A stretch of 64,000 nucleotides of DNA, taken from UMGS1601 sp900553335. Lineage in GTDB: Bacteria > Bacillota > Clostridia > Oscillospirales > Ruminococcaceae. The position numbers and the translations under genes are program-made. This document shows positions 52,278-61,324 of the stretch, one piece after another. The DNA is taken from contig CALEUW010000008.1 of assembly GCA_937920725.1 (NCBI GenBank), forward strand, positions 6,941 through 70,940. The letters run 5' to 3'. The notes beneath the pieces were generated by a model. That model saw only the letters and a list, made by a program, of their open reading frames with translations. It was not told the origin of the DNA and ran no database searches. Numbering within the stretch: position 1 is the first letter of the stretch; each line of letters begins with the position of its first letter.

Positions 52278-53288
52278 TTAAATCCTTTTTATCAGTTCTC
52301 TTATCAGTTTATATGAATCTTCAATATCCTTTACGTCTGCAACACTTGAAGGAGAGTGAATGTATCTGCACGGAAGCGAAACAGCTATGGTTTTTACTCC
52401 ACCTGAGGAAGTATGGATCGCTCCGGCATCATTTCCTCCTGCTATCATTGTTTTTGTCTGACAATTAACCGATAACTCTTTGGCTGTATTAAATGCAAGA
52501 TCATAAAGCTCCCTTGAATAAATTGTGGCTCTGTCCATGTATGATACTACAGGACCATTTCCGAGCAGGCATACCTTTTTCTCTGCCTCTGCACTTGGAA
52601 TGTCGCTTGCTGTTGTTGCTTCCAAAACAACAGCCACATCGGGATTTACTGTATATGCGGCAGCTCTTGATCCACGCAAACCTATTTCTTCCTGAACAAC
52701 AAAGGTGAAATATGCATCATACTCAAGCTCACTTTGCAGCAGCTTTATCATTACGGCACAGCCAAATCTATCGTCAATTGCTTTTGACATTACTTTACTG
52801 CCGCCAAGACTTAAAAAATCCGATTTAAAGTAAACGCTGTCACCAAGCTTTACAAGCTTTGAAGCTTCTTCCTTGTTCCCTGCTCCTATATCAATACAAA
52901 GAGAAGAAAGCTTCGGCGTTTTTTCTCTGCTGTCTTTTGAAATATTATGAACGGCAGCGCTCCCCACAACACCGTTTATTTCATTTTCACCAACTAAAAC
53001 TCTTTTTCCCATAACTGCTGACGGCTCAACTCCGCCGACAGACGTAAATTCCAAACTTCCGTCGTCGTTTATATAGTTTACTATAAACCCAACCTCGTCC
53101 ATATGAGCTGAAATCATGATCCGCTTATCTGGCGTTTTTTCACCCTTTTTAAAAGCGATTATGCTTCCCAGATTGTCAATTTTATATTCGCAAAAATCTT
53201 TTATTTGCTCGATTATATAATCTCTTACCTTATCCTCATTGCCTGAAATTCCGTTAATCAGGCAAAGTTCTTTTAAAAGCTTTATCAT
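52278..53288 (-). CDS. M42 family metallopeptidase, first copy
   Basis: The protein has 336 residues. Metal ligands in SAHMDEVGFIV, KAIDDRFGCAVMI, VQEEIGLRGS and the ending RYIHSPSSVADVKD. Tetrahedral aminopeptidase/glucanase family. It overlaps the second copy by 4 bases; the two are distant paralogues of about the same length. Confidence 0.9.
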   Translation of the reverse strand: MIKLLKELCLINGISGNEDKVRDYIIEQIKDFCEYKIDNLGSIIAFKKGEKTPDKRIMISAHMDEVGFIVNYINDDGSLEFTSVGGVEPSAVMGKRVLVGENEINGVVGSAAVHNISKDSREKTPKLSSLCIDIGAGNKEEASKLVKLGDSVYFKSDFLSLGGSKVMSKAIDDRFGCAVMIKLLQSELEYDAYFTFVVQEEIGLRGSRAAAYTVNPDVAVVLEATTASDIPSAEAEKKVCLLGNGPVVSYMDRATIYSRELYDLAFNTAKELSVNCQTKTMIAGGNDAGAIHTSSGGVKTIAVSLPCRYIHSPSSVADVKDIEDSYKLIRELIKRI

Positions 53289-54301
53289 ATTACATCACCC
53301 GATTTTAAAAATTCTGAAATAAGAATTGCCGTGTTATCAATATCCGAAAGTGCTATTACCTCTAAAGGCGTGTGCATATATTTTAGCGGAATAGATACAG
53401 TAACAGTTTTAACACCGCCTTTTGATATGCCTATTGCATCGGCGTCTGTTCCCGTTTCTCCGCTCATTACTTCAATCTGATATGGTATGTCACACTCCTC
53501 AGCAGTTTTTATAAGCGAATCCGAAAACGCTTTTGAAAGCGACGGAGCAATCCCGATCATAGGGCCTTTCCCCATTTCGCCGCACTTGGTCTTGTCCTCG
53601 CCCTTTGAATAAGCAAAGGAAACATCAACCGCTATCGCTAAATCGCATTCAGACCTGAAAGAAAGCATCTTAGCTCCGCTTTCGCCTGTTTCTTCCTGAC
53701 ACGAAAACGCTATATCTATATTGTACTTGCTTAAATCACCTACAAGCTCAAGTGCATGGAGAATAACAGCCACTCCCGCTCTGTCGTCAAGTGCCTTTGA
53801 AGAAATTCTGTCACCTAAAAGCTCTGTCGGCTCGCCATTAAACAAAACTCTGCTCCCGAGCGGTATACGCTTTTTTGCCTCATCACCGCTCAGACCTGTG
53901 TCAATATAAAGATCGTCATAAGACGGAGCTTTGTCGCTGTCAGTTGACAAATGCGGAGGAACTGACGTTATAACTCCCGGAATTTTTTCGTCTTTTAAAA
54001 TAATCTCCACCTGACTCGCTGGAAGCAATCTTTTATCTATTCCGCCAACAGGCGAAAACTTTAAAAATCCGTCCTCTGTAATATAGGTCACAATAAAACC
54101 GACTTGATCTATATGCGCATCAAGCAAAATTGTCTTTTCCTTTTTATTGTCTATGCTCGCAAATACGTTTCCGAAGTCATCGACATATACGCTGTCGGTA
54201 AGCTTTTTCAGCTCATTATACGCAATGTATGCTGCCGAAAATTCATCTCCGCTCACTCCATCGGCGCTGCATAGATCAAACAATACATCCTTTATACTCA
54301 T
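53285..54301 (-). CDS. M42 family metallopeptidase, second copy
   Basis: The protein has 338 residues. Motifs parallel the first copy: DAHIDQVGFIVTYI, KALDDRAGVAVIL, CQEETGESGA, KYMHTPLEVIALSD. Adjacent M42 pairs can form mixed particles; this is inference. It follows murD by 20 bases. Confidence 0.9.
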   Translation of the reverse strand: MSIKDVLFDLCSADGVSGDEFSAAYIAYNELKKLTDSVYVDDFGNVFASIDNKKEKTILLDAHIDQVGFIVTYITEDGFLKFSPVGGIDKRLLPASQVEIILKDEKIPGVITSVPPHLSTDSDKAPSYDDLYIDTGLSGDEAKKRIPLGSRVLFNGEPTELLGDRISSKALDDRAGVAVILHALELVGDLSKYNIDIAFSCQEETGESGAKMLSFRSECDLAIAVDVSFAYSKGEDKTKCGEMGKGPMIGIAPSLSKAFSDSLIKTAEECDIPYQIEVMSGETGTDADAIGISKGGVKTVTVSIPLKYMHTPLEVIALSDIDNTAILISEFLKSGDVI

Positions 54302-54320
54302 AATATCTTCCTTTAAAAAC

Positions 54321-55739
54321 TTAAAGCTCGTTTACTATCTGTTTGAAATGATTTCCTCTTTCCTCAAACATTCGGTACATATCAAAGCTTGCACACGCAG
54401 GCGAAAGAGAAACTATATCTCCGCTTACAGCATTTTCTCTAGCTGTTCTTACAGCTTCGTTCATGTCTTTTACATCAATTATCTTTATACCGCTTTCATT
54501 AAAGCCATCGCATTCTTCAACCGCCGCTCTTATGGCTTTTGCAGTTTCACCCATGACTATCAAAAGCTTTACTTTTTCTAAAATAAGCGGCGCCATAGGA
54601 GCAAAAGAAATACCTTTGTCACTTCCGCCCATTATAACGATGAGCTTTCGGTCAAACGAATTAAGCCCCGCCATAACCCTTGTAGGACTTGATGCAATAG
54701 AATCATTATAATACCGAACGCCTTCAAACTCTCTTACAAACTCTATCCTATGCTCAACTCCGCCGAATTCTTTAGCGGTTTTGACTATGCTCTCGACGCT
54801 GACATCTCCCCATGTAAGCGCAATTGCCGTAAGGAAATTCTCGACATTGTGAATGCCGGGAATTCTGATATCGTCCTTATGCAGAACCTTAGTCACACTT
54901 CCATTGTCATTATAGCACAGCCAGCCGTCTTGGGATAAAAAGCTTCCAGTTTCGGGTATGCTTTGTCTTGAGAAAAAGCTGAGCTTTCCTCTTACGAGCG
55001 GCGCTAAGTTTCTTGTATTTTCATTGTCGTAATTTAAAACTGCCTTTGAAAAAGCGTTCTGATGATACAAAATATTACACTTTGATTCTATATACTCCTC
55101 CATCGTGCCGTGTACATTAAGATGATTAGGGGTGATATTTGTTATCGCAGCAGCATATGGCGACTCCCTCATCGAAATAAGCTGGAATGAAGAAAGCTCA
55201 ACCACGGCAACATCGTCCTCTGTGATCTCCTCAATTCGGCTAAGCAATGGTTTTCCTATATTTCCTCCGAAAAACACTTTCTTGCCGTCACGCTCAAAAA
55301 ACTCCTTTACAAGCGTTGTTGTTGTGCTTTTTCCGTCACTTCCCGTAATGGCATATGTTTTACAAGGACAAAGATCAAAAAATAGCTCCGTTTCGCTTGT
55401 TACAATAACGCCTTTTTCTCTTGCCGTTTTTATATCCTGATGATTAAAATACATTCCCGGTGTTCTGAAAACAATATCTGAATTTAAAACTCCGTTCATG
55501 TATTCATCTTTCCCAAGATAAAACTTCGCTCCCATTTTTAAAAACTCTTCATAAATAGCGGATGAAAACTTGTCCTTATCCGGTACACTTTCATCTCCAA
55601 GTGTTTTCGCATCACATACAGACACATCAAAACCCTTTTTTAAAAACAGTCTTATAAGATCATTGTGACTTACACCGACTCCGATAAAAGAAATCTTTTT
55701 ATCTTTTATATAATCAAAAAAAGTACTTACCCTGCTCAT
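54321..55739 (-). CDS. murD: UDP-N-acetylmuramoylalanine-D-glutamate ligase
   Basis: The start is ATG 55739, 8 bases after TTAGGAG; a TTG/ATG-type start 6 codons upstream lies on that site. The protein has 472 residues. ATP-binding ITGSDGKSTTTTLVKEF (about 117-133), central domain NITPNHLNVHGTMEEYIE, and C-terminal VMGGSDKGISFAPMAP. It adds D-glutamate to UDP-MurNAc-alanine. First gene of the 18.6 kb run to folD, behind the promoter at 55783-55811. Confidence 0.95.
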   Translation of the reverse strand: MSRVSTFFDYIKDKKISFIGVGVSHNDLIRLFLKKGFDVSVCDAKTLGDESVPDKDKFSSAIYEEFLKMGAKFYLGKDEYMNGVLNSDIVFRTPGMYFNHQDIKTAREKGVIVTSETELFFDLCPCKTYAITGSDGKSTTTTLVKEFFERDGKKVFFGGNIGKPLLSRIEEITEDDVAVVELSSFQLISMRESPYAAAITNITPNHLNVHGTMEEYIESKCNILYHQNAFSKAVLNYDNENTRNLAPLVRGKLSFFSRQSIPETGSFLSQDGWLCYNDNGSVTKVLHKDDIRIPGIHNVENFLTAIALTWGDVSVESIVKTAKEFGGVEHRIEFVREFEGVRYYNDSIASSPTRVMAGLNSFDRKLIVIMGGSDKGISFAPMAPLILEKVKLLIVMGETAKAIRAAVEECDGFNESGIKIIDVKDMNEAVRTARENAVSGDIVSLSPACASFDMYRMFEERGNHFKQIVNEL

Positions 55740-55782
55740 TAATCTATCTCCTAACATATTTTAGTCATATATATTCTATTTT

Positions 55783-55811
55783 ATTATATATCATTTTGGG
55801 AAAAATAGCAA
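55783..55811 (-). promoter_or_regulatory. Promoter of the murD-to-folD run
   Basis: On the minus strand: TTGCTA, 17 bases, TATAAT. The 170 bases between this and the pot promoter hold nothing I can support. Confidence 0.7.
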
Positions 55812-55982
55812 TATTTTTTCGATGCTTTTTTTACGAGAAAAATAGTTTGCTCCGACTCAAGTTCATCAGTATGATTATTAACGGATTTTTATGGAAAATT
55901 TAAAAATAGCTGACCGATAAATCTGCCTTTTTTGTATAAAACATAAATCTCGCAAAAACGACAAAAAATTCTACCCCAGCTA

Positions 55983-56011
55983 TTGTATTTAAAACAAAAA
56001 TAATTTATAAT
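55983..56011 (+). promoter_or_regulatory. Promoter of potABCD
   Basis: TTGTAT, 17 bases, TATAAT. Leader of about 65 bases to the TTG start of potA. Confidence 0.75.
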
Positions 56012-56042
56012 ATTATTGGCGAAGTATCGCTAAATCGGTATC

Positions 56043-56056
56043 TAGGCATATGCCTA
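56043..56056. promoter_or_regulatory. Palindrome in the potA leader
   Basis: TAGGCATATGCCTA is a perfect 14-base palindrome about 25 bases into the leader and 8 bases before the ribosome site region (AAGGAG, about 56065-56070). It could be an operator or a short mRNA hairpin controlling potA. Confidence 0.45.
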
Positions 56057-56082
56057 AATAAAATAAGGAGCTGATAGCTAAA

Positions 56083-57129
56083 TTGAAAAACACAATTATT
56101 AGTCTGCGAAACGCCGTAGTTGAGTATGATGGCGTTGAGGTGCTTGGAGGTATCAATCTCGATATCGTGGACAAGCAGTTTGTAACACTGCTCGGACCTT
56201 CAGGCTGCGGCAAAACCACGACACTTCGTATAATCGGAGGTTTTGCCAACATGAAAAGCGGAGAGCTTTATTTCGGTGATAAGGAAATTTCAAAACTTCC
56301 TCCTCACAAACGTCAGGTAAATACTGTATTTCAGAAATACGCTTTATTTCCGCACTTAAACGTATACGAAAACGTAGCTTTCGGACTCAAGCTTCAAAAG
56401 CTTCCCGAAAAAGAGATTCGCTCAAGAGTACAGGAAATGCTTGAGCTTGTAAACCTTATAGGCTTTGAAAAACGTTCTGTAAACAGACTTTCAGGCGGAC
56501 AGCAGCAGCGTGTCGCCATTGCCAGAGCTTTGGTCAACCGACCTAAGGTTTTGCTGTTGGACGAACCGCTCGGGGCGCTTGATTTAAAGCTTCGCAAAGA
56601 AATGCAGATCGAGCTTAAGAAAATCCAGCAGAATCTCGAAATTACGTTTATTTATGTAACACACGATCAGGAGGAAGCACTAACGATGTCTGATACTGTA
56701 ATCGTCATGAAGGACGGTAACATTCAGCAGATAGGCTCACCCGTTGATATATATAACGAACCAATAAACGCATTTGTTGCGGATTTTATAGGTGAAAGTA
56801 ATATTTTAGACGGTATAATGCACAAAGACCGTCTTGTAGAATTTGCTGGCAACGAATTCGTCTGCGTTGACGAGGGATTTGATAAAGACGAGATTGTGGA
56901 CGTTGTTATCCGTCCTGAGGATATCAAAATCGTAAATCAGGAAGAGGGCATGCTCAAAGGTGTTGTTGAGAATGTAATTTTTAAAGGCGTTCATTATGAA
57001 ATGCTCGTTGATGCAGCAGGGTTCAAGTGGAAAATTCACTCAACCATCAGTGAGAATATAGGCGATATAATCGGAATGAACGTTGAACCGTTTGATATCC
57101 ATATAATGCACAAAATGAAGGAGGAATAG
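56083..57129 (+). CDS. potA: Spermidine/putrescine ABC transporter ATP-binding protein
   Basis: The start is TTG 56083 after AAGGAG (distance about 12); no ATG fits. The protein has 348 residues. Walker A LLGPSGCGKTTTLR (about 33-46), Q-loop VFQKYALFPHLNV, signature LSGGQQQRVAIARAL (about 133-147), Walker B VLLLDEPLGALD, then a C-terminal TOBE-type domain. It powers polyamine uptake with PotBCD. Usual polyamine order potABCD. Confidence 0.93.
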   Translation: MKNTIISLRNAVVEYDGVEVLGGINLDIVDKQFVTLLGPSGCGKTTTLRIIGGFANMKSGELYFGDKEISKLPPHKRQVNTVFQKYALFPHLNVYENVAFGLKLQKLPEKEIRSRVQEMLELVNLIGFEKRSVNRLSGGQQQRVAIARALVNRPKVLLLDEPLGALDLKLRKEMQIELKKIQQNLEITFIYVTHDQEEALTMSDTVIVMKDGNIQQIGSPVDIYNEPINAFVADFIGESNILDGIMHKDRLVEFAGNEFVCVDEGFDKDEIVDVVIRPEDIKIVNQEEGMLKGVVENVIFKGVHYEMLVDAAGFKWKIHSTISENIGDIIGMNVEPFDIHIMHKMKEE

Positions 57130-57133
57130 ACTT

Positions 57134-57937
57134 ATGAAATCGAAGCTTATTGCCCTTCCCTATATCATATGGATGTGCATTTTTACACTTATCCCGTTAC
57201 TGCTTGTAGTTTTCTTTGCGCTTACAACAGAGAACAACGAATTTACCCTTTCAAACCTTACTGCAATGAACGATTATCTCGATGTTTTATTTCGTTCTGT
57301 CGGATTTGCTGTAATTGCAACGATAATTTGCCTTGTCATCGGTTTTCCGATTGCGCTTTTTATCGTAAGGATGCCAAAAATAAAACAATCTACAATGCTT
57401 ATGATTGTTTTGCTTCCTATGTGGATAAACTTTCTCTTAAGAACATACGCATGGATGACAATTCTGGAGGAAAACGGACTTATAAACAGGTTTTTAGGAG
57501 TTTTCGGTATAGGACCTTTTAACCTCATGAACAATTCGGGAGCTGTCGTTCTCGGAATGGTATATAACTATCTTCCGTTTATGATTCTTCCTCTCTATTC
57601 GGTTATGACCAAAATAGATGAAAGCGTAGTTGAGGCAGCTCAGGATTTAGGATGCTCAAACATAAATGTTTTGAGAAAAATAACTATTCCTATGTCTATG
57701 CCGGGAATCACTACAGGAATCATTGCAGTCTTTGTACCGAGCGTATCCACCTTTATTATCTCAAGAATGCTCGGCGGAGGAACAAATGATCTTATCGGCG
57801 ATATAATTGAAGCGCAGTTCTTAGGAAACTCGTATAATCCTCACCTTGGCTCTGCAATGGCCTTGGTACTCATCATTCTGGTTCTGCTTATTATGAGCAT
57901 ATTTAATCAGACAAGCGGCGAGGAGGCGATGGTATAA
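57134..57937 (+). CDS. potB: Spermidine/putrescine ABC transporter permease PotB
   Basis: The protein has 267 residues and about six membrane segments. The EAA loop VVEAAQDLGCSNINVLRKITIPMSMPG contacts PotA. It starts 4 bases after potA and its stop overlaps the potC start by one base (TAATG). Confidence 0.93.
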   Translation: MKSKLIALPYIIWMCIFTLIPLLLVVFFALTTENNEFTLSNLTAMNDYLDVLFRSVGFAVIATIICLVIGFPIALFIVRMPKIKQSTMLMIVLLPMWINFLLRTYAWMTILEENGLINRFLGVFGIGPFNLMNNSGAVVLGMVYNYLPFMILPLYSVMTKIDESVVEAAQDLGCSNINVLRKITIPMSMPGITTGIIAVFVPSVSTFIISRMLGGGTNDLIGDIIEAQFLGNSYNPHLGSAMALVLIILVLLIMSIFNQTSGEEAMV

Positions 57938-58764
57938 TGAGAAAAAATAAGCTTTTATCAAAACTATTTCTTTACATCGTCCTGCTTTTTATGTATATAC
58001 CTATTCTTGTTTTGATAGTGTTTTCGTTTAATGAGTCAAAATCAAGAGCAAACTTCACGGGATTCAGCCTTAAATGGTACTCAAAGCTTTTGCATAACGA
58101 AACGATTTTGACGAGCCTTTTAAACACAATACTTATCGCTTTGGCGGCTGCCGTATTAGCGACAATTTTGGGAACTGCTGCGGCAATCGGAATCAACAAT
58201 ATGAAAAAGGTTTCAAAAACTGCTATTATGAACATCACCTATATTCCCGTTGTGAATCCTGAGATAATAATGGGAGTATCGCTTATGCTTTTATTTAAAG
58301 GCATGTCAAACATAATAGGCTTTCAGTTTGGATTTATAACTTTGATATTATCACACATTGCTTTTGACGTACCTTACGTTATCTATAATGTTTTACCAAA
58401 GCTAAGACAGATGAATCCAAATCTTATAGAAGCAGCAAGAGATCTCGGCTGCAACGAGCGTCAGGCATTTTTCAAAGTAGCAGTACCTGAGATCATGCCC
58501 GGAGTTTTTTCGGGATTTCTGATGTCGATAACATATTCGATCGACGACTTCGTAATAAGCTACTTTACAAGCGGCGCAAGCGTTGAAACCCTTCCAATTA
58601 CCATTTATTCCATGACAAGGAGAAAGGTTTCACCTGAAATAAACGCTGTTTCTACTATCATCTTCTTGGTGATTATTGCAATTTTAATTATAAAGAACTA
58701 CCTCGAAAACAGATCCTTAAGAAAAGCAAGAGAAGAGTCTGTTGCAGTTAAAAATTACGGCTAA
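57937..58764 (+). CDS. potC: Spermidine/putrescine ABC transporter permease PotC
   Basis: The protein has 275 residues and six membrane segments. EAA loop LIEAARDLGCNERQAFFKVAVPEIMPG. TM1 opening YIPILVLIVFSFNESKS is typical of PotC. Translationally coupled to potB. Confidence 0.93.
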   Translation: MRKNKLLSKLFLYIVLLFMYIPILVLIVFSFNESKSRANFTGFSLKWYSKLLHNETILTSLLNTILIALAAAVLATILGTAAAIGINNMKKVSKTAIMNITYIPVVNPEIIMGVSLMLLFKGMSNIIGFQFGFITLILSHIAFDVPYVIYNVLPKLRQMNPNLIEAARDLGCNERQAFFKVAVPEIMPGVFSGFLMSITYSIDDFVISYFTSGASVETLPITIYSMTRRKVSPEINAVSTIIFLVIIAILIIKNYLENRSLRKAREESVAVKNYG

Positions 58765-58787
58765 GAAGGTTTCAAGGAGGTAGATAA

Positions 58788-60077
58788 ATGAAAAAATCAT
58801 TATTGACAGCAGCAATATGCCTGTCTGTAATTTTCAGCGGATGCACAAGTGTCAGCGATACGAAAGGCACCGGCCCTAAGAATGTAATAGAAGAAACTTC
58901 TCAGATCAATGCAAACCTTACTGATTTAATGAAGCTTGACAAAAATGCTCTCAGCGATTATGATTATACTAGATTTAAAGACAAGAATATAACTCTTAAT
59001 GTTTGCAACTGGGGCGAATACATGGCTGTTGAACAAGAGGATTATATGGATGTCAACACTGAGTTTGAAAAGCTTACGGGAATTAATGTTAATTACAAAA
59101 CATTTGCTTCCAACGAAGAGCTTTATTCCAAAATCAAAAGCGGCGGAGCAAATTATGACGTTATCGTTCCGAGTGATTACATGATCTCAAGAATGATCTC
59201 TGAGGGCATACTTGATACGATAAACTACGAAAATATCCCGAACTTTAAATATATAAACGAAAATCTTAGAAACCCCGATTATGATCCGGACAACCTGTAT
59301 TCAGTCCCGTATACTATGGGATTCGTTGCAATCGTATATAACAAAACAATGATTGACGGCGACATAACAGGCTATAAGGATTTATGGGACTCAAGATACT
59401 CCGGTCAGATATTAATGTTCAATAACCCAAGAGACGCTTTCGGAATTGCACTTACTTATCTTGGATATTCGCAGAACACTGAAGATAAGGACGAGCTTGA
59501 CGAGGCTGCTCAGATCCTCAAGGAACAGAAAAAATACGTTCAGGCTTATGTAATGGACGAAATTTTTGACAAAATGGAGGGTGGATCAGCAGCAATCGCT
59601 CCTTATTATGCAGGCGATGTAAATACAATGATAGATGAAAACCCTGACCTTGATTACTGCATTCCGGAAGAGGGTACAAATCGCTTTGTAGACGCATTCT
59701 GTATCCCTAAGGATGCTCAGAATAAAGAAGCGGCTGAGATGTACATTAATTTCATGAATGAAATTCAGATAGCTTATGCCAATACAGATTACTTGTGCTA
59801 TACTACCGTTCACGACGGAGTTGCAGAGCTTTTTGATGAAGAAACTAAAAACAACGAGCTTAGATGCCCTGATTCTGATTATTTAGACGAAAAGACCGAA
59901 GTGTTTATCAATCTTTCAAAAGAAACAAACGATTACACCCAAGAGCTTTGGAATCAGATTAAAATAGACAAGTCAAAATCTGCATGGCTCGTTCCTATTC
60001 TTTTGGCAGCGGCTGTTGGATTTACTGTCTTTATCAATGTACGCCGTTCTAAAAAGAAGAAACAGGATATTTTTTAG
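58788..60077 (+). CDS. potD: PotD-type polyamine-binding lipoprotein with C-terminal membrane anchor
   Basis: The protein has 429 residues; most PotD proteins have about 350. Lipobox FSGC with C19 and signal peptide 1-18. The binding fold opens LNVCNWGEYM (about 69-78), with DVIVPSDYMISRM and YSVPYTMGFVAIVYN as in PotD/PotF. The extra length is partly a linker after the signal and partly a C-terminal membrane helix (about 399-417) with a basic stop RRSKKKK. The protein would thus be held by lipid and by a helix. This is unusual for a binding protein. Confidence 0.9.
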   Translation: MKKSLLTAAICLSVIFSGCTSVSDTKGTGPKNVIEETSQINANLTDLMKLDKNALSDYDYTRFKDKNITLNVCNWGEYMAVEQEDYMDVNTEFEKLTGINVNYKTFASNEELYSKIKSGGANYDVIVPSDYMISRMISEGILDTINYENIPNFKYINENLRNPDYDPDNLYSVPYTMGFVAIVYNKTMIDGDITGYKDLWDSRYSGQILMFNNPRDAFGIALTYLGYSQNTEDKDELDEAAQILKEQKKYVQAYVMDEIFDKMEGGSAAIAPYYAGDVNTMIDENPDLDYCIPEEGTNRFVDAFCIPKDAQNKEAAEMYINFMNEIQIAYANTDYLCYTTVHDGVAELFDEETKNNELRCPDSDYLDEKTEVFINLSKETNDYTQELWNQIKIDKSKSAWLVPILLAAAVGFTVFINVRRSKKKKQDIF

Positions 60078-60142
60078 CATTAAGTTAAATCTTGAGGGTC
60101 TTACCCTTATCTAGACATATATTATAAAAGTGAGGTAATATC

Positions 60143-61270
60143 ATGGAAAACACTAAATTGTTTGACAAACAGACGCAGGTTGCTCCTCTCGGAATCATTG
60201 CTATGGATTCTTTTAAGGAAACTGGAGAAAAAATTAACAGTTATCTTACAAATTGGGCTAAGGAATCAGGACTTGGCGATAACAATTACATGATAGATGT
60301 TTCCTGTCCGAGATTTGCTTCGGGTGACGGCAAAGGAATAATCCGTCAGACTGTAAGAGGAAAAGACTTATTCATTCTTATTGACGTAGGAAATTACAGC
60401 TGTAAATACAAGCTTTTTGACAACATCAACTCTATGTCCCCTGATGACCATTTTGAGGATCTTAAAAGAATAATTCAGGCTGCCAGCGGAAAAGCACACA
60501 GAATTAACGTCATAATGCCTATCCTTTACGGCGGAAGACAACACAAAAGAAGCTATCGTGAGTCTTTAGACTGCGCTGTTGCTTTACAAGAGCTTGAGTC
60601 TATGGGTGTTTCCAACATTCTGACCTTTGACGCTCATGACCCAAGAGTTATGAACGCAGTTCCTTTAATGGGATTTGACAACGTTATCCCTTCTTATCAG
60701 GTTTTAAAAGCAATGTTTAAAAATCTAAACGACTTAAATATTGATAAAGATCATTTTATGATCGTTTCTCCTGACGAAGGCGCAATAAACAGAAATATGT
60801 ATTATGCATCTGTTTTAGGCGTTGACCTTGGTATGTTCTACAAAAGACGTGATTACTCTGTTATAATCAACGGAAGAAATCCGATCATTGCTCACGAATA
60901 TATGGGAAATGATGTTTCAGGTAAGGATATTTTTATTGCAGACGATATTATCTCATCGGGCGAATCGGTTCTTGATATTGCCCACGAGCTTAAAAAACGA
61001 AATGCAAGAAAGATATACGCCTATGCTACATATGCTATATTTACAAACGGACTTGAAACGTTTGACAAAGCATACGAGGAAGGAATTCTTGACGGAGTAT
61101 TCGGTACTAACCTCACTTACCGTACCCCTCAGCTTTTACAAAGAGAATGGTTTAACGAAGTAGATGTATCAAAATATATCGCTTACTTTATCGCTGCTCT
61201 TAACCATGATATGTCTATTGAAAAAGTAATTGATCCAGCTAAAAAAATCCACGCTCTTCTAAACAAATAA
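60143..61270 (+). CDS. prs: Ribose-phosphate pyrophosphokinase, long variant
   Basis: The protein has 375 residues, about 60 more than the common enzyme. Phosphoribosyltransferase-type fold with VIMPILYGGRQHKRSYRES (ATP region), LTFDAHDPRVMNAVPLMG and PRPP loop DIFIADDIISSGESV. The family makes PRPP from ribose-5-phosphate and ATP. This longer form occurs in Clostridia, sometimes beside a standard Prs. Its distance to potD (65 bases) leaves room for its own promoter, which I cannot define. Confidence 0.85.
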   Translation: MENTKLFDKQTQVAPLGIIAMDSFKETGEKINSYLTNWAKESGLGDNNYMIDVSCPRFASGDGKGIIRQTVRGKDLFILIDVGNYSCKYKLFDNINSMSPDDHFEDLKRIIQAASGKAHRINVIMPILYGGRQHKRSYRESLDCAVALQELESMGVSNILTFDAHDPRVMNAVPLMGFDNVIPSYQVLKAMFKNLNDLNIDKDHFMIVSPDEGAINRNMYYASVLGVDLGMFYKRRDYSVIINGRNPIIAHEYMGNDVSGKDIFIADDIISSGESVLDIAHELKKRNARKIYAYATYAIFTNGLETFDKAYEEGILDGVFGTNLTYRTPQLLQREWFNEVDVSKYIAYFIAALNHDMSIEKVIDPAKKIHALLNK

Positions 61271-61284
61271 ATAAACTCATATAA

Positions 61285-61318
61285 AAAACCGGCAGAAATT
61301 CAAATTTCTGCCGGTTTT
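61285..61318. terminator. Bidirectional terminator after prs
   Basis: AAAACCGGCAGAAATT (61285-61300) pairs with AAATTTCTGCCGGTTTT (61302-61318): a 15-bp stem, A-rich on one side and T-rich on the other. It serves the converging acyltransferase as well. Confidence 0.9.
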
Positions 61319-61324
61319 GAATTT

